Shown here piece by piece: positions 1 through 7,647 of a DNA stretch of 64,000 nucleotides. The DNA is from Bacillus sp. J37 (GTDB taxonomy: Bacteria; Bacillota; Bacilli; Bacillales; Bacillaceae), in contig NZ_JAEK01000023.1 of NCBI RefSeq assembly GCF_000518865.1, positions 1 to 64,000 on the forward strand, given 5' to 3'. Below the pieces are notes generated by a model. It ran no database searches, had not been told where the DNA came from, and saw nothing but the letters and a program-made list of their open reading frames with translations. Numbering within the stretch: position 1 is the stretch's first letter; each line of letters opens with the position of its first letter. A program made the position numbers and the translations under genes.

Positions 1-7
1 CAAAGGA

Positions 8-88
8 ATTCGGCCACTTCTCAACTTAATTCGACCACTTTTGACTAAAATTCAACCACTATCAAATTTTTATCAACCACACTTCATT
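8..88 (-). repeat. 21-bp phased degenerate repeat (left-edge copy)
   Basis: Read on the minus strand, three to four units begin AGTGGTTGAATT, AGTGGTCGAATT and AGTGGCCGAATT, each starting 21 bp after the previous one. The outermost unit may continue past the left edge of the window. The same unit and the same 21-bp spacing occur at 9606-9720. No coding sense was found. Confidence 0.6.
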
Positions 89-130
89 TTGAGCCATCTA
101 AAAGTGATGCCAATCAAAGTACGTCTCTAC

Positions 131-163
131 AAAAAAGAGGATGTGCACCAGCACATCCTCTTC
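131..163 (-). terminator. Rho-independent terminator of the efflux gene
   Basis: A 12-bp perfect inverted repeat (135-146 and 151-162) has a 4-nt loop and is followed by a T run on the minus strand. It lies just downstream of the stop codon at 171. Confidence 0.85.
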
Positions 164-170
164 CACTAAT

Positions 171-1772
171 TTAAGATCTTTCAACCTCGACTTCCTGATT
201 CTCTTCCTCATCATTATTAGTTGTTCTGAGAGGAATTTCCTTTAAGAAAAGTGTCACAATAAAGGCCAATCCGATAATACCTGCACTTACAGTAAAGACA
301 GTTGTTAATGAAGTGTTTAAGGCTTCCTTTAACACCTGAATAAATTGTTCAAAGAATGGTGCCATTTCAGCAGGTAATTCTGATTGAATGCTTTCTAGTT
401 TTTCAGAATCCATTAATACTTGTGGATTTTGCAGTTGTGACATTGTTTCCGCCATTTCCGGCGGTGGAGTAGGCGCATTTTCTACCTGTGTGGTAGATGA
501 AAGCTCATTTGCCATCTTATTCCCCATAACAGAGCCGAGTAAAGCAACACCAACGGTTCCGCCAATTTGCCTGAATGTTTGCATAGCTGATGTAGCAACG
601 CCAAGATATTTATGACTGACCGCATTTTGGACGGTAATATTAAAAACAGGCATGTTGACTCCAAGGCCAATTCCAACAACGATTAGTTGAAGAATTAATC
701 GTGTTAGGGACGATTCCACCTGTAATGTTGAATTCAGAATTAAGCCTATTGCCATGATGATTAAACCAAGTAGAGCAAAGATCTTATATTTCCCTGTTTT
801 TGTGATTAAATTACCGACAAGGATACTTGATGAAACCATCGCAATGGTCATGACCATCTCAACAAGACCCGATACTGTGGCTGATTCGCCTTGTACCCCT
901 TGAACGTAAAAAGGAACATACATGATCGTTCCGAACATGCCCATACCCATCAGCATCCCCGCAATATTTGAAACGGTGAAAACACTGTTTTTAAAAAGAT
1001 AAAGCGGCAGCACAGGACTTTTTACTTTTAGTTCGATAAAAATAAAGGCAAGTAAGGAGATAAGTGTTAATGAAAATAAGCCTATGATTTGAAAAGATGC
1101 CCATTCAAATTTATCTCCGGCCCAAGTGAAGCCTAATAATAATGAAACAATTGTAATTGTTAATGTAAGAGATCCAAGAAAATCGATTGGTTCTTTTTCT
1201 TTTGCTTTTTGTGAAGGATATAGTTTTAAAATTAAGGCAAATGCGAAAAAACCAATTGGGAGGAACACCCAAAAAATCCAATGCCAATCGAAGTTATCAA
1301 CAATATAACCGCCGAGAGTTGGTCCGAATAAGCTTGATAATCCAAAGACGGCACCAAGTAACCCCTGCCATCTTCCCCGTTCACGCGGGCTGAATAAATC
1401 ACCAACTGTTGTAAACGCAGAAGACATGATCATCCCACCGCCAAATCCTTGAAGACCGCGATACATAATAAGTTGAATAATATCATCAGAAGTTCCGCAT
1501 AAAAATGCGCCGATCATAAAAATTCCAATACCGATTAAAATAAAGATTTTTCTTCCGTAAATATCGGAAAGCTTACCAACTAACATCGCCGTAATCGTGG
1601 AAGTTAACATATAGACGGTGAAAACCCAGTCAAAGTACTCCATACCCCCGATTTGAGAGACGATTTTTGGCAAAGCTGTCCCAACAATTGTCATATTCAC
1701 AGCTGCAAAAAACATTGCAGACATGATCGCAATCATAATCAGAACCTTTTGCCTGTTCTCCAAATGTTCCAT
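171..1772 (-). CDS. MFS drug efflux transporter, DHA2/EmrB-QacA type
   Basis: A 533-residue, very hydrophobic protein of the 14-helix DHA2 drug:proton antiporter family, expected in the cytoplasmic membrane. Family motif A appears as GKLSDIYGRK at residues 66-75, and a motif C-like GLSSLFGPTLGG follows near residue 145. A Pro/Met/Glu-rich stretch of about 60 residues before the last helix (near 430-490) is probably the long external loop of the family. The start has a strong GAGGAGG site about 7 nt upstream. It is transcribed alone and ends at its own hairpin. The substrate cannot be told from sequence. The family call is firm; multidrug export is inferred. Confidence 0.9.
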   Translation of the reverse strand: MEHLENRQKVLIMIAIMSAMFFAAVNMTIVGTALPKIVSQIGGMEYFDWVFTVYMLTSTITAMLVGKLSDIYGRKIFILIGIGIFMIGAFLCGTSDDIIQLIMYRGLQGFGGGMIMSSAFTTVGDLFSPRERGRWQGLLGAVFGLSSLFGPTLGGYIVDNFDWHWIFWVFLPIGFFAFALILKLYPSQKAKEKEPIDFLGSLTLTITIVSLLLGFTWAGDKFEWASFQIIGLFSLTLISLLAFIFIELKVKSPVLPLYLFKNSVFTVSNIAGMLMGMGMFGTIMYVPFYVQGVQGESATVSGLVEMVMTIAMVSSSILVGNLITKTGKYKIFALLGLIIMAIGLILNSTLQVESSLTRLILQLIVVGIGLGVNMPVFNITVQNAVSHKYLGVATSAMQTFRQIGGTVGVALLGSVMGNKMANELSSTTQVENAPTPPPEMAETMSQLQNPQVLMDSEKLESIQSELPAEMAPFFEQFIQVLKEALNTSLTTVFTVSAGIIGLAFIVTLFLKEIPLRTTNNDEEENQEVEVERS

Positions 1773-1950
1773 AACATTCCTCCTCTTTCCCCTATAAAAA
1801 GATGTTGTGCCTTAAGTAAGGATGCTCTTAGAGATGTATTTTACCCATAAATATGTATGCATCTTTAAAAATTCATTACCCTAGAATACCGATACTAGAA
1901 AAAAATGTTCATGAAGTCAACTATTATTTTCGGAAAGTATAAGATTTTAT

Positions 1951-2000
1951 AGGATGATCGTTTACACCATTAGGGTATAGCGATAAGCCAAGTTTTTCTA
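1951..2000 (-). repeat. Double-hairpin intergenic repeat, degenerate copy
   Basis: Shares the segment CGATAAGCCAAGTTTTTCTA and the CCATTAG core with a better-preserved copy at 10012-10076. It sits in the 327-bp gap between the efflux gene and the small membrane protein gene; nothing else was recognised in that gap. Confidence 0.55.
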
Positions 2001-2099
2001 ATGATTTTTATCATTTATCATTTAATAGCTACATGAGCTTACTCCTTTTTCTACTATATAGAATATAGATAATAAAAAAGATGTAGAAGGATGATGAAT

Positions 2100-2369
2100 A
2101 TGAAGGAAACAGATAAGCTGCGTGAACTTGAACAGAGAATCGATGAATTGGAACAACAGCTTGAACATTTCGAAAAGTTCCATTCAAATCATCTAAATGA
2201 GAATGATGTACGTGTCGTAGTGGACAAGGTCCTGATGGAAAAAAAGATTGCGTCACAAGAAGAAATTGACAGTAAAATCTATCAAAGTCATCTGCAACTA
2301 ATTAAATGGATTATTGGGACGGGAATTAGTATAGGGGCAGCCATTTTAGGTATGTTTCAATTTTTTTAA
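2100..2369 (+). CDS. Small coiled-coil protein with C-terminal membrane anchor
   Basis: An 89-residue protein. Residues 1-35 are rich in Leu, Glu and Gln in a heptad-like pattern (RELEQRIDELEQQLEHF), a likely coiled coil. The last 20 residues (LIKWIIGTGISIGAAILGMF) form one membrane helix. The ATG at 2100 was preferred over 2091 because AGAAGG lies 9 nt upstream of it. The layout recalls XhlA-like or DUF1640-like small proteins, but I do not recognise it securely. Function unknown. Confidence 0.65.
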   Translation: MKETDKLRELEQRIDELEQQLEHFEKFHSNHLNENDVRVVVDKVLMEKKIASQEEIDSKIYQSHLQLIKWIIGTGISIGAAILGMFQFF

Positions 2370-2447
2370 TAAATCCGCCAAGAAACGCTTGCCTCCAATA
2401 ATCATGAATGCAAGCGTCTCCCGCAGTCAAAAGTTCAAAAACCTATA

Positions 2448-2756
2448 TCAGTAGTAATAGTACCCACGAAATGGACCATCATTATTGTTAAGAACAGCTC
2501 CGCCGAGAAGACCTGCGCCAAAGCCTAAAAGACCTGTTGTAAGCGGGTTTAATCCATAACCCCCAAAACCGGGACCATATCCTGGGCCATAGCCATACCC
2601 CGGGTAGCCGCCACCACCAAAACCATATCCAGGGTATCCATATCCGGAACCAGGATAGCCTTGACCAGCATTATAACCATACCCTGCTCCCGGATAGTTA
2701 TATCCAGGACTTCCATAGCCACCACCAAATCCAAAGCGTCCATTTCTATATCTCAT
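2448..2756 (-). CDS. Gly/Tyr-rich low-complexity protein, possible spore-surface protein
   Basis: A 102-residue protein dominated by GYG, YPG and GGG repeats, with a short hydrophobic Gly-rich patch (TTGLLGFGAGLLGGAVLNN) and a terminal YYYY. GGAAGG precedes the ATG. Such composition occurs in exosporium, coat and other surface proteins of spore formers, but no family was recognised. Upstream on the same strand the sequence CATATAGTA (plus positions 2793-2801) fits the sigma-K -10 pattern CATANNNTA; no convincing -35 was seen. A coat role is inference. Confidence 0.6.
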   Translation of the reverse strand: MRYRNGRFGFGGGYGSPGYNYPGAGYGYNAGQGYPGSGYGYPGYGFGGGGYPGYGYGPGYGPGFGGYGLNPLTTGLLGFGAGLLGGAVLNNNDGPFRGYYYY

Positions 2757-3024
2757 GCTACCATCCTTCCCAAATGTTAATGATTTACTCTGTACTATAT
2801 GTGAAGATCGGGAAATTGGGGAATATGTTTAGGAAGAATGGGCATCAGTTTAGGTATTGTCTATTAATGAAGGAAAATGTAGAAAAGAAACATGAATAAA
2901 AAGAATAAAAAAGGCAATAAATTAATAAAAAACGCTTGATTATTTATGAGACAAGATTTATACTTATAAAGTAACTTTTTACGACTGTTATCGACTTATT
3001 TCGACAAATTTCTTCAAAATCCTG
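2757..3024. other. Intergenic, no gene seen
   Basis: AT-rich stretch between the Gly/Tyr-rich gene and the tRNA promoter. Apart from the possible sigma-K-like -10 at 2793-2801 (minus strand), nothing was recognised. Confidence 0.5.
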
Positions 3025-3053
3025 TTGATTTTTGAAAGGAGATTTGTTATAAT
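3025..3053 (+). promoter_or_regulatory. Sigma-A promoter of tRNA-Gly
   Basis: -35 TTGATT (3025-3030), 17-bp spacer, perfect -10 TATAAT (3048-3053). The tRNA begins 15 nt after the -10. Confidence 0.8.
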
Positions 3054-3067
3054 AAATTACATGTTTT

Positions 3068-3141
3068 GCGGGTGTAGTTTAGTGGTAAAACCTCAGCCTT
3101 CCAAGCTGATGATGAGGGTTCGATTCCCTTCACCCGCTCCA
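3068..3141 (+). tRNA. tRNA-Gly (TCC)
   Basis: A complete cloverleaf. The acceptor stem GCGGGTG pairs with CACCCGC. The anticodon stem TCAGC/GCTGA (3093-3097 and 3105-3109) encloses the loop CTTCCAA, giving anticodon TCC. The T arm is AGGG-TTCGATT-CCCT, and CCA is encoded. Own promoter and terminator. Confidence 0.97.
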
Positions 3142-3155
3142 TACATATTGCTTAC

Positions 3156-3202
3156 AACGCAGTGTCTCGTTTCTTAGATAAACGATGCATTGCGTTTTTT
3201 AA
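3156..3202 (+). terminator. Terminator after tRNA-Gly
   Basis: An imperfect 16-bp stem (ACGCAGTG... against ...CATTGCGT) is followed by TTTTTT. Confidence 0.75.
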
Positions 3203-3251
3203 TTGTCATAAATAGGAACTCTTCTTGATAAAGAGTTCCTTAATGACGAAA

Positions 3252-3917
3252 CTAAATAATTTGATAAGACGCCGTGCCACCATGTATTTGTGTAAACATT
3301 GTAGACAATGCTTGTAAAAGCTGGTCAGCTTCATTATGTGGCATGGATGGTTGTAAATAAACGATATGAAGTGAATTAGTTGTAGCAGTTGAAACAGCAG
3401 ATCTTTTTGAATCAACATAAGGGCTGCCAAATGCTCCTTCGTTATCAGATGATAATAATTTTTTCGTTAACTGAACTTCCCGTTCGTTAATAGCTATATA
3501 GGAATCGTCTTCAGATCCGATTTTGATTGTTATGGGACCTGAAAGCTTGTCCAGATCATAAATTCCTAGTGGGATGCGATACTGTAACGAAAGAAAATTA
3601 TTTAAATCCACTGCAGAATTAACAGGCTGAAGAAATTGCTGTTTTTGAACACGACGATATAGTGCCTCATTTGATGGACGATATCGATTTGGATCTGTTC
3701 CGATTGATTTGAAAACTTTTCTCCATTCAAGTATTGCAGGGATCTCGGTGACTTTTTTATCTTCATAATCAAAGAAAAGAGATTCTTGAAACAACTGTAA
3801 TCTCCCTTTTAACATTTGTGGGGAGTCTCCTACCTGGATATCTTGATAGTGCACAATAGCTATTTTAAAATCAGGAATGAGTTGTTTTAGCTTGTCCTGA
3901 ACCGTAATTTCCATCAT
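3252..3917 (-). CDS. B3/B4 tRNA-binding domain protein
   Basis: A 221-residue soluble protein resembling the B3/B4 domain of the PheRS beta subunit, which in that enzyme houses the editing site. The family-like core runs from about residue 55 (WRKVFKSIGTDPNRYRPS) to 190. Free-standing relatives are thought to act on tRNA or mischarged amino acids, but the role is unproven. The first ATG of the ATGATG pair at 3917 was chosen because GGAGG lies 7 nt upstream. It lies next to tRNA-Gly and divergent from queG, a tRNA-modification gene. Confidence 0.75.
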   Translation of the reverse strand: MMEITVQDKLKQLIPDFKIAIVHYQDIQVGDSPQMLKGRLQLFQESLFFDYEDKKVTEIPAILEWRKVFKSIGTDPNRYRPSNEALYRRVQKQQFLQPVNSAVDLNNFLSLQYRIPLGIYDLDKLSGPITIKIGSEDDSYIAINEREVQLTKKLLSSDNEGAFGSPYVDSKRSAVSTATTNSLHIVYLQPSMPHNEADQLLQALSTMFTQIHGGTASYQII

Positions 3918-4006
3918 TTTATACCTCCACAATATAGTCTAGTTATTTTACCATAGTGTGAGTGGATGTTTCTGTATATAAGTCTCATAAAAAGGAGGGG
4001 AAGGAA

Positions 4007-5152
4007 ATGAACATAGAACAATTGAAAAAAGAAGTGATTGAATACAGTAAACAGATCGGAATTGATAAAATCGGTTTTACAACTGCAGATATGTTTGAAG
4101 AACTAAAGCAGCGCTTAGTAACACAACAGGAACTGGGCTATCAATCAGGCTTTGAGGAATCTGACATCGAAAAGCGTGTGAATCCAATAAAGTTGCTGCC
4201 AAAAGCAAGCTCGATTATATCCATTGCGTTGGCCTATCCTTCTAAAATGAAAAATGCTCCCAGAAGTACGAAAGAAGACCGACGGGGAATTTTTTGCCGT
4301 GCATCATGGGGAAAAGATTATCATGATGTACTACGTGATCGCTTGACGAAATTAGAAGCTTTTATAAAAGAGAAGCTGCCTGATGCACAAATGAAATCAA
4401 TGGTCGATACAGGTGAACTATCTGATCGTGCAGTGGCGGAACGAGCCGGTATTGGCTGGAGTGGAAAAAATTGTTCCATCATTACACCTGAATTTGGATC
4501 TTATGTATATTTAGGGGAAATGATTACAAATATTCCTTTTCCACCAGATCAACCGATTGAAAACCAATGTGGAAGCTGTACAAAATGCTTGGATATTTGT
4601 CCAACAGGAGCTCTTGTACAAGGTGGACAGCTTGATTCTACTAAGTGCATTGCGTTCCTCACCCAAACAAAAGGATTTCTCCCTGAACAATACCGAACAA
4701 AAATCGGTAATCGAGTTTATGGGTGTGATACGTGTCAAACAATCTGTCCAATCAATAAAGGGAAGGACTTTCATTTTCACGAAGAAATGGAGCCCGATCC
4801 TGAAATCGCAAAGCCGAAACTTAAGCCGTTATTAACGATAAGTAACCGTGACTTCAAGGAAAAGTTCGGTCATATCTCCGGTTCATGGAGAGGTAAAAAA
4901 CCCCTCCAGCGAAATGCAATCCTGGCACTTGCTCATTACAAAGACACCACCGCTCTTGAAGACTTAGTCAAAGTTATGCACAAAGACCCAAGACCTGTCA
5001 TAAGAGGCACAGCGGCGTGGGCCATCGGAAAAATCGGCGACACCACGATGGAACCTGAATTAAAAAAGGCTCTCGCAAATGAGAAGGATGACGAGGCAAA
5101 ACAGGAAATTGAAAAAGGTTTGTCTTTTTTAGCTGAAAAAGCGGGAATATAA
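4007..5152 (+). CDS. queG: Epoxyqueuosine reductase QueG
   Basis: A 381-residue cytoplasmic enzyme for the last step of queuosine synthesis: cobalamin-dependent reduction of epoxyqueuosine to queuosine at the wobble base of tRNAs. Two [4Fe-4S] ligand clusters are visible, CGSCTKCLDICP (Cys188, 191, 194, 198) and CDTCQTICP (Cys240, 243, 247). Asp134 in DTGELSDR sits where the proposed catalytic acid of QueG lies. The C-terminal 80 residues look like HEAT repeats. ATG at 4007 follows AAAGGAGGGG and beats the upstream in-frame ATG at 3962. B. subtilis yhbA is the counterpart, in the same gene order. Confidence 0.95.
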   Translation: MNIEQLKKEVIEYSKQIGIDKIGFTTADMFEELKQRLVTQQELGYQSGFEESDIEKRVNPIKLLPKASSIISIALAYPSKMKNAPRSTKEDRRGIFCRASWGKDYHDVLRDRLTKLEAFIKEKLPDAQMKSMVDTGELSDRAVAERAGIGWSGKNCSIITPEFGSYVYLGEMITNIPFPPDQPIENQCGSCTKCLDICPTGALVQGGQLDSTKCIAFLTQTKGFLPEQYRTKIGNRVYGCDTCQTICPINKGKDFHFHEEMEPDPEIAKPKLKPLLTISNRDFKEKFGHISGSWRGKKPLQRNAILALAHYKDTTALEDLVKVMHKDPRPVIRGTAAWAIGKIGDTTMEPELKKALANEKDDEAKQEIEKGLSFLAEKAGI

Positions 5153-5194
5153 GGTGAAACTTCTACTATTTATGTAGATGTTTCGCCTTTTTTG
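5152..5194 (+). terminator. Terminator after queG
   Basis: AGGTGAAAC...GTTTCGCCT stem with further pairing inside, followed by TTTTTT. It overlaps the queG stop. Confidence 0.8.
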
Positions 5195-5227
5195 TTTTGA
5201 AAAGATTCATTGAATTAAAACTGAGCT

Positions 5228-5357
5228 GGTTGATTGGAGTGGAAGGTACGATACTCTGCGGGAGTGCGTGTTGATGGAGACCACGTAAGCGCAAAGCAAT
5301 GTGAGGAGGTTCCAGAGACCGCTCGCGGAAAGCGAGTACCTGCAACGGAAATCAACC
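5228..5357 (+). repeat. GC-rich Bacillaceae-type intergenic repeat, copy 1
   Basis: Begins GGTTGATTGGAGTGGAAGG and ends with GGAAATCAACC, so the ends can pair. The inside holds CTCTGCGGGAG and GCGGAAAGCGAG. Related copies are at 30773-30874 and 44933-45063, with shorter relatives at 39731, 41470, 51945 and 58920. It fills the gap between queG and the amidase-domain gene. Confidence 0.75.
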
Positions 5358-5477
5358 CGGATTATTCCTGAACACTTTTTATAAGCAACAAAGTTTGTGA
5401 AAACAGTTAAATCACGACTATTTCCAATCAGTCACCTCATATCCTGTAATAACGATAAAATATGGTGGTGACAAAAC

Positions 5478-6377
5478 GTGAAACAACAACTCACTGAAAT
5501 AAACGAAGCACGACTTCAAATGCTCATAAATGCTAAACACATAAAAAACGAACGAAATGACCAAGAACTTCAAGCAATTGAAAGAAAGCTACAATCTGCT
5601 CAAAAAAGAAAAACGGAAATTATCAAAGGTAACTCAAAAATCCAAATCATAAACCTGGACAAAAGAACAGACCAATTAAAAGAAGCAATATACGCCTGTC
5701 ACAATAAATGGTTACATAAACAAAAAGATCTCTTTTACCTCGAAGAAAGAATCGAATATCGAAAAGCAAGCTTCTATAAAGATGAGCTTGTAGATGATCA
5801 ATTAGTCACATCTGAAGGAGAAAAAGATATTATTTCGGATATCCAGGTATCTGAGGAAGTGAGAAACAAAGAACATGATTTTCGTTACGACCGTATGGCT
5901 GCTGTCCAATATGCCGAGCGGTGGTGGAACAGCAGCAATCCTCAATACAAGAACTTTGATGTGAACTGTACGAACTTTATTTCTCAATGCTTACATGCCG
6001 GCGGAGCCAAGATGAGGGGCTATCCAAATCGGTCAAATGGATGGTGGATGCAATCGAATAATTGGAGCTATAGCTGGACTGTTGCCCATTCCATGAAGAC
6101 ATTTTTGTCTAATTCCAGAACCGGCTTAAGAGCAGAAGTTGTTTCATCTCCTGAACAGCTAATGCCTGGTGATGTTATTTGCTATGATTTTCAAGGGGAT
6201 GGACGTTATGACCATACAACATTTGTCGTTGCTAAGGATGAAGAGAATATGCCGTTAGTAAATGCACAAACTTATAATAGTAGAATGCGCTATTGGGCCT
6301 ACGAAGATTCAACTGCCTATACACCAAATATCAAATATGCATTTTTTCGGATTCTCGATGATACCAGTTCGAAGTAA
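5478..6377 (+). CDS. Amidase_6-domain protein, YhbB-like
   Basis: A 299-residue protein. Residues 1-100 are highly charged and helical, likely coiled coil. Residues about 135-295 resemble the amidase_6 domain: NCTNFISQC at 163-171 carries the putative nucleophile Cys164, and YDHTTFVV near 240 supplies a candidate His. No signal peptide was seen, so cytoplasmic or spore-compartment action is more likely than export. GTG start; GGTGGTGA lies upstream. Its place between queG and trmL matches B. subtilis yhbB. The substrate is unknown. Confidence 0.8.
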   Translation: MKQQLTEINEARLQMLINAKHIKNERNDQELQAIERKLQSAQKRKTEIIKGNSKIQIINLDKRTDQLKEAIYACHNKWLHKQKDLFYLEERIEYRKASFYKDELVDDQLVTSEGEKDIISDIQVSEEVRNKEHDFRYDRMAAVQYAERWWNSSNPQYKNFDVNCTNFISQCLHAGGAKMRGYPNRSNGWWMQSNNWSYSWTVAHSMKTFLSNSRTGLRAEVVSSPEQLMPGDVICYDFQGDGRYDHTTFVVAKDEENMPLVNAQTYNSRMRYWAYEDSTAYTPNIKYAFFRILDDTSSK

Positions 6378-6455
6378 CAATGGTATAATGACTAGTGGAT
6401 TAAAATTAACAGGGAACACGTATCCCTTTTTACAGACTTAGATGAGGTGAATAAA

Positions 6456-6929
6456 TTGGCTTTACATGTCGTACTATATCAACCAGAGATTCCAGCAAAT
6501 ACTGGAAATATTGCACGTTCTTGTGCTGCAACAAATACAACTCTACATTTAATACGTCCACTGGGTTTTTCAACAGATGATAAAATGCTAAAGAGAGCCG
6601 GATTGGATTACTGGGAATATGTGAATGTTGTGTATCATGATTCACTTGATGAACTATTTGAAAAATACGCATCAGGTGAATTTTTCTTCTTAACAAAATT
6701 CGGTCAACAACCACACACAACCTTTGACTACAGTGATGTTGAAAAAGATTATTTCTTTGTTTTCGGAAGAGAAACAACAGGCTTGCCAAAAGACTTAATT
6801 CAAGCAAACATGGACAAATGCCTGCGTCTTCCAATGACAGACAAAGTTCGTTCCTTAAACCTGTCAAATACAGCTGCGATCTTAATTTATGAAGCATTAA
6901 GACAACAAAACTATCCGGGCCTTACTTAA
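6456..6929 (+). CDS. trmL: tRNA (cytidine/uridine-34 2'-O) methyltransferase TrmL (CspR)
   Basis: A 157-residue SPOUT-class methyltransferase for the wobble base of tRNA-Leu. Conserved SPOUT features include IPANTGNIARSC at the N-terminus, GRETTGLP and the knot segment LSNTAAILIYEALRQ. TTG at 6456 was chosen because GAGGTGA (6445-6451) is correctly spaced and the resulting N-terminus begins where the family begins; the GTG at 6447 overlaps the ribosome site. It corresponds to B. subtilis cspR and lies with two other RNA-related genes. Confidence 0.95.
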   Translation: MALHVVLYQPEIPANTGNIARSCAATNTTLHLIRPLGFSTDDKMLKRAGLDYWEYVNVVYHDSLDELFEKYASGEFFFLTKFGQQPHTTFDYSDVEKDYFFVFGRETTGLPKDLIQANMDKCLRLPMTDKVRSLNLSNTAAILIYEALRQQNYPGLT

Positions 6930-6935
6930 AAAACA

Positions 6936-6990
6936 AGGGAGATTCACGTGATACAGATCTTTATAAAAGATCAATCAAGTGAATCTCCCT
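6936..6990. terminator. Nested hairpin, bidirectional terminator
   Basis: A 12-bp perfect outer stem (6936-6947 and 6979-6990) encloses a second near-palindrome around GATCTTTATAAAAGATC. It separates trmL from the small minus-strand gene at 7002-7094 and can serve both. Confidence 0.75.
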
Positions 6991-7001
6991 ATTTGTGTTC
7001 A

Positions 7002-7094
7002 TTATTTTTTTACGCCCGGCTTTGACTCGTAGCCAGCTGTAAAAATTGCCGTAAGGAATGCTAAGCTAACACCTAAAATGAGAATGAAACCCAT
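7002..7094 (-). CDS. 30-residue single-helix membrane protein
   Basis: A small gene with a good GGAGG ribosome site 7 nt before the ATG. The product starts MGFILILGVSLAFLTAIF and ends TAGYESKPGVKK: one membrane helix and a short basic tail. It has its own hairpin downstream. No family recognised. A strong ribosome site, a clean start and stop and a shared terminator argue that it is real. Confidence 0.7.
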   Translation of the reverse strand: MGFILILGVSLAFLTAIFTAGYESKPGVKK

Positions 7095-7287
7095 CGGTTT
7101 ACCTCCTTGAATTGTTCAAAGTTAAGGATACCTATTATGTATAGTTTCCCTCTTCTAGCTAGTTTTTATTATAACCCAATCAGAAGTTGATGTGAATGCG
7201 TAACCAATTTTTTCGTTAAGGAATTTGTTTAAGTTTTGAAGTTTCTTTCATAAGGATAAAAGAAAAAGGGGGATCGAGGCTATGCGA

Positions 7288-7486
7288 AATGTCTTGATTA
7301 AATGTATGAATGACAAAAATAGGACCGGCGGCCAATTGAATGTCTTTCATCATGAGTATGAAAGACAAAAGTAGGACCGAGACCAATTGAAATGTCTTTC
7401 ATCAGGAGTATGATAGACAAAAGTAAGTCCCAGACCAATCAAAATGTCTTTCATCTAAAGAATGAAAGACAAAGAACCAAGAGAAC
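7288..7486 (+). repeat. 52-bp tandem hairpin repeat, about 3.7 units
   Basis: Units start at 7288, 7339, 7391 and 7443, a period of 51-52 bp. A typical unit is AATGTCTTTCAT, a short spacer, ATGAAAGAC and then a tail like AAAAGTAGGACCGAGACC. Each unit can fold as GTCTTTCAT/ATGAAAGAC. The period is not a multiple of three throughout, so this is not coding. A partial two-unit copy lies at 25669-25735. It occupies the long gap before prkA. Confidence 0.75.
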
Positions 7487-7564
7487 CCCCCTCATCATTG
7501 TGCATTAAAGACCAATCAAAACTACCTCCACTTAAAAAGATTCAACCTTTTTCCCTCCAATGAA

Positions 7565-7593
7565 GAATGTTAAAGGACATCCTCGCATAAAGT
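7565..7593 (+). promoter_or_regulatory. Sigma-E-like promoter of prkA
   Basis: -35 GAATGTT (7565-7571), 14-bp spacer, -10 CATAAAGT (7586-7593). This is close to the mother-cell sigma-E pattern GAATATT-14-CATACANT and fits the sporulation role of PrkA. Confidence 0.6.
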
Positions 7594-7647
7594 GTATTAA
7601 ACTGCACGAGTTAGTCACAAGTACGACCAATGATGAAGGAGGTCCTT

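Noticed and set aside
2385-2417. ACGCTTGC/GCAAGCGT hairpin as a terminator
   Set aside because: Large loop and no T run on either strand; not strong enough to list.
7288-7486. CRISPR array
   Set aside because: The 52-bp units are continuous degenerate repeats with internal hairpins; there are no unique spacers of constant length and no cas genes.
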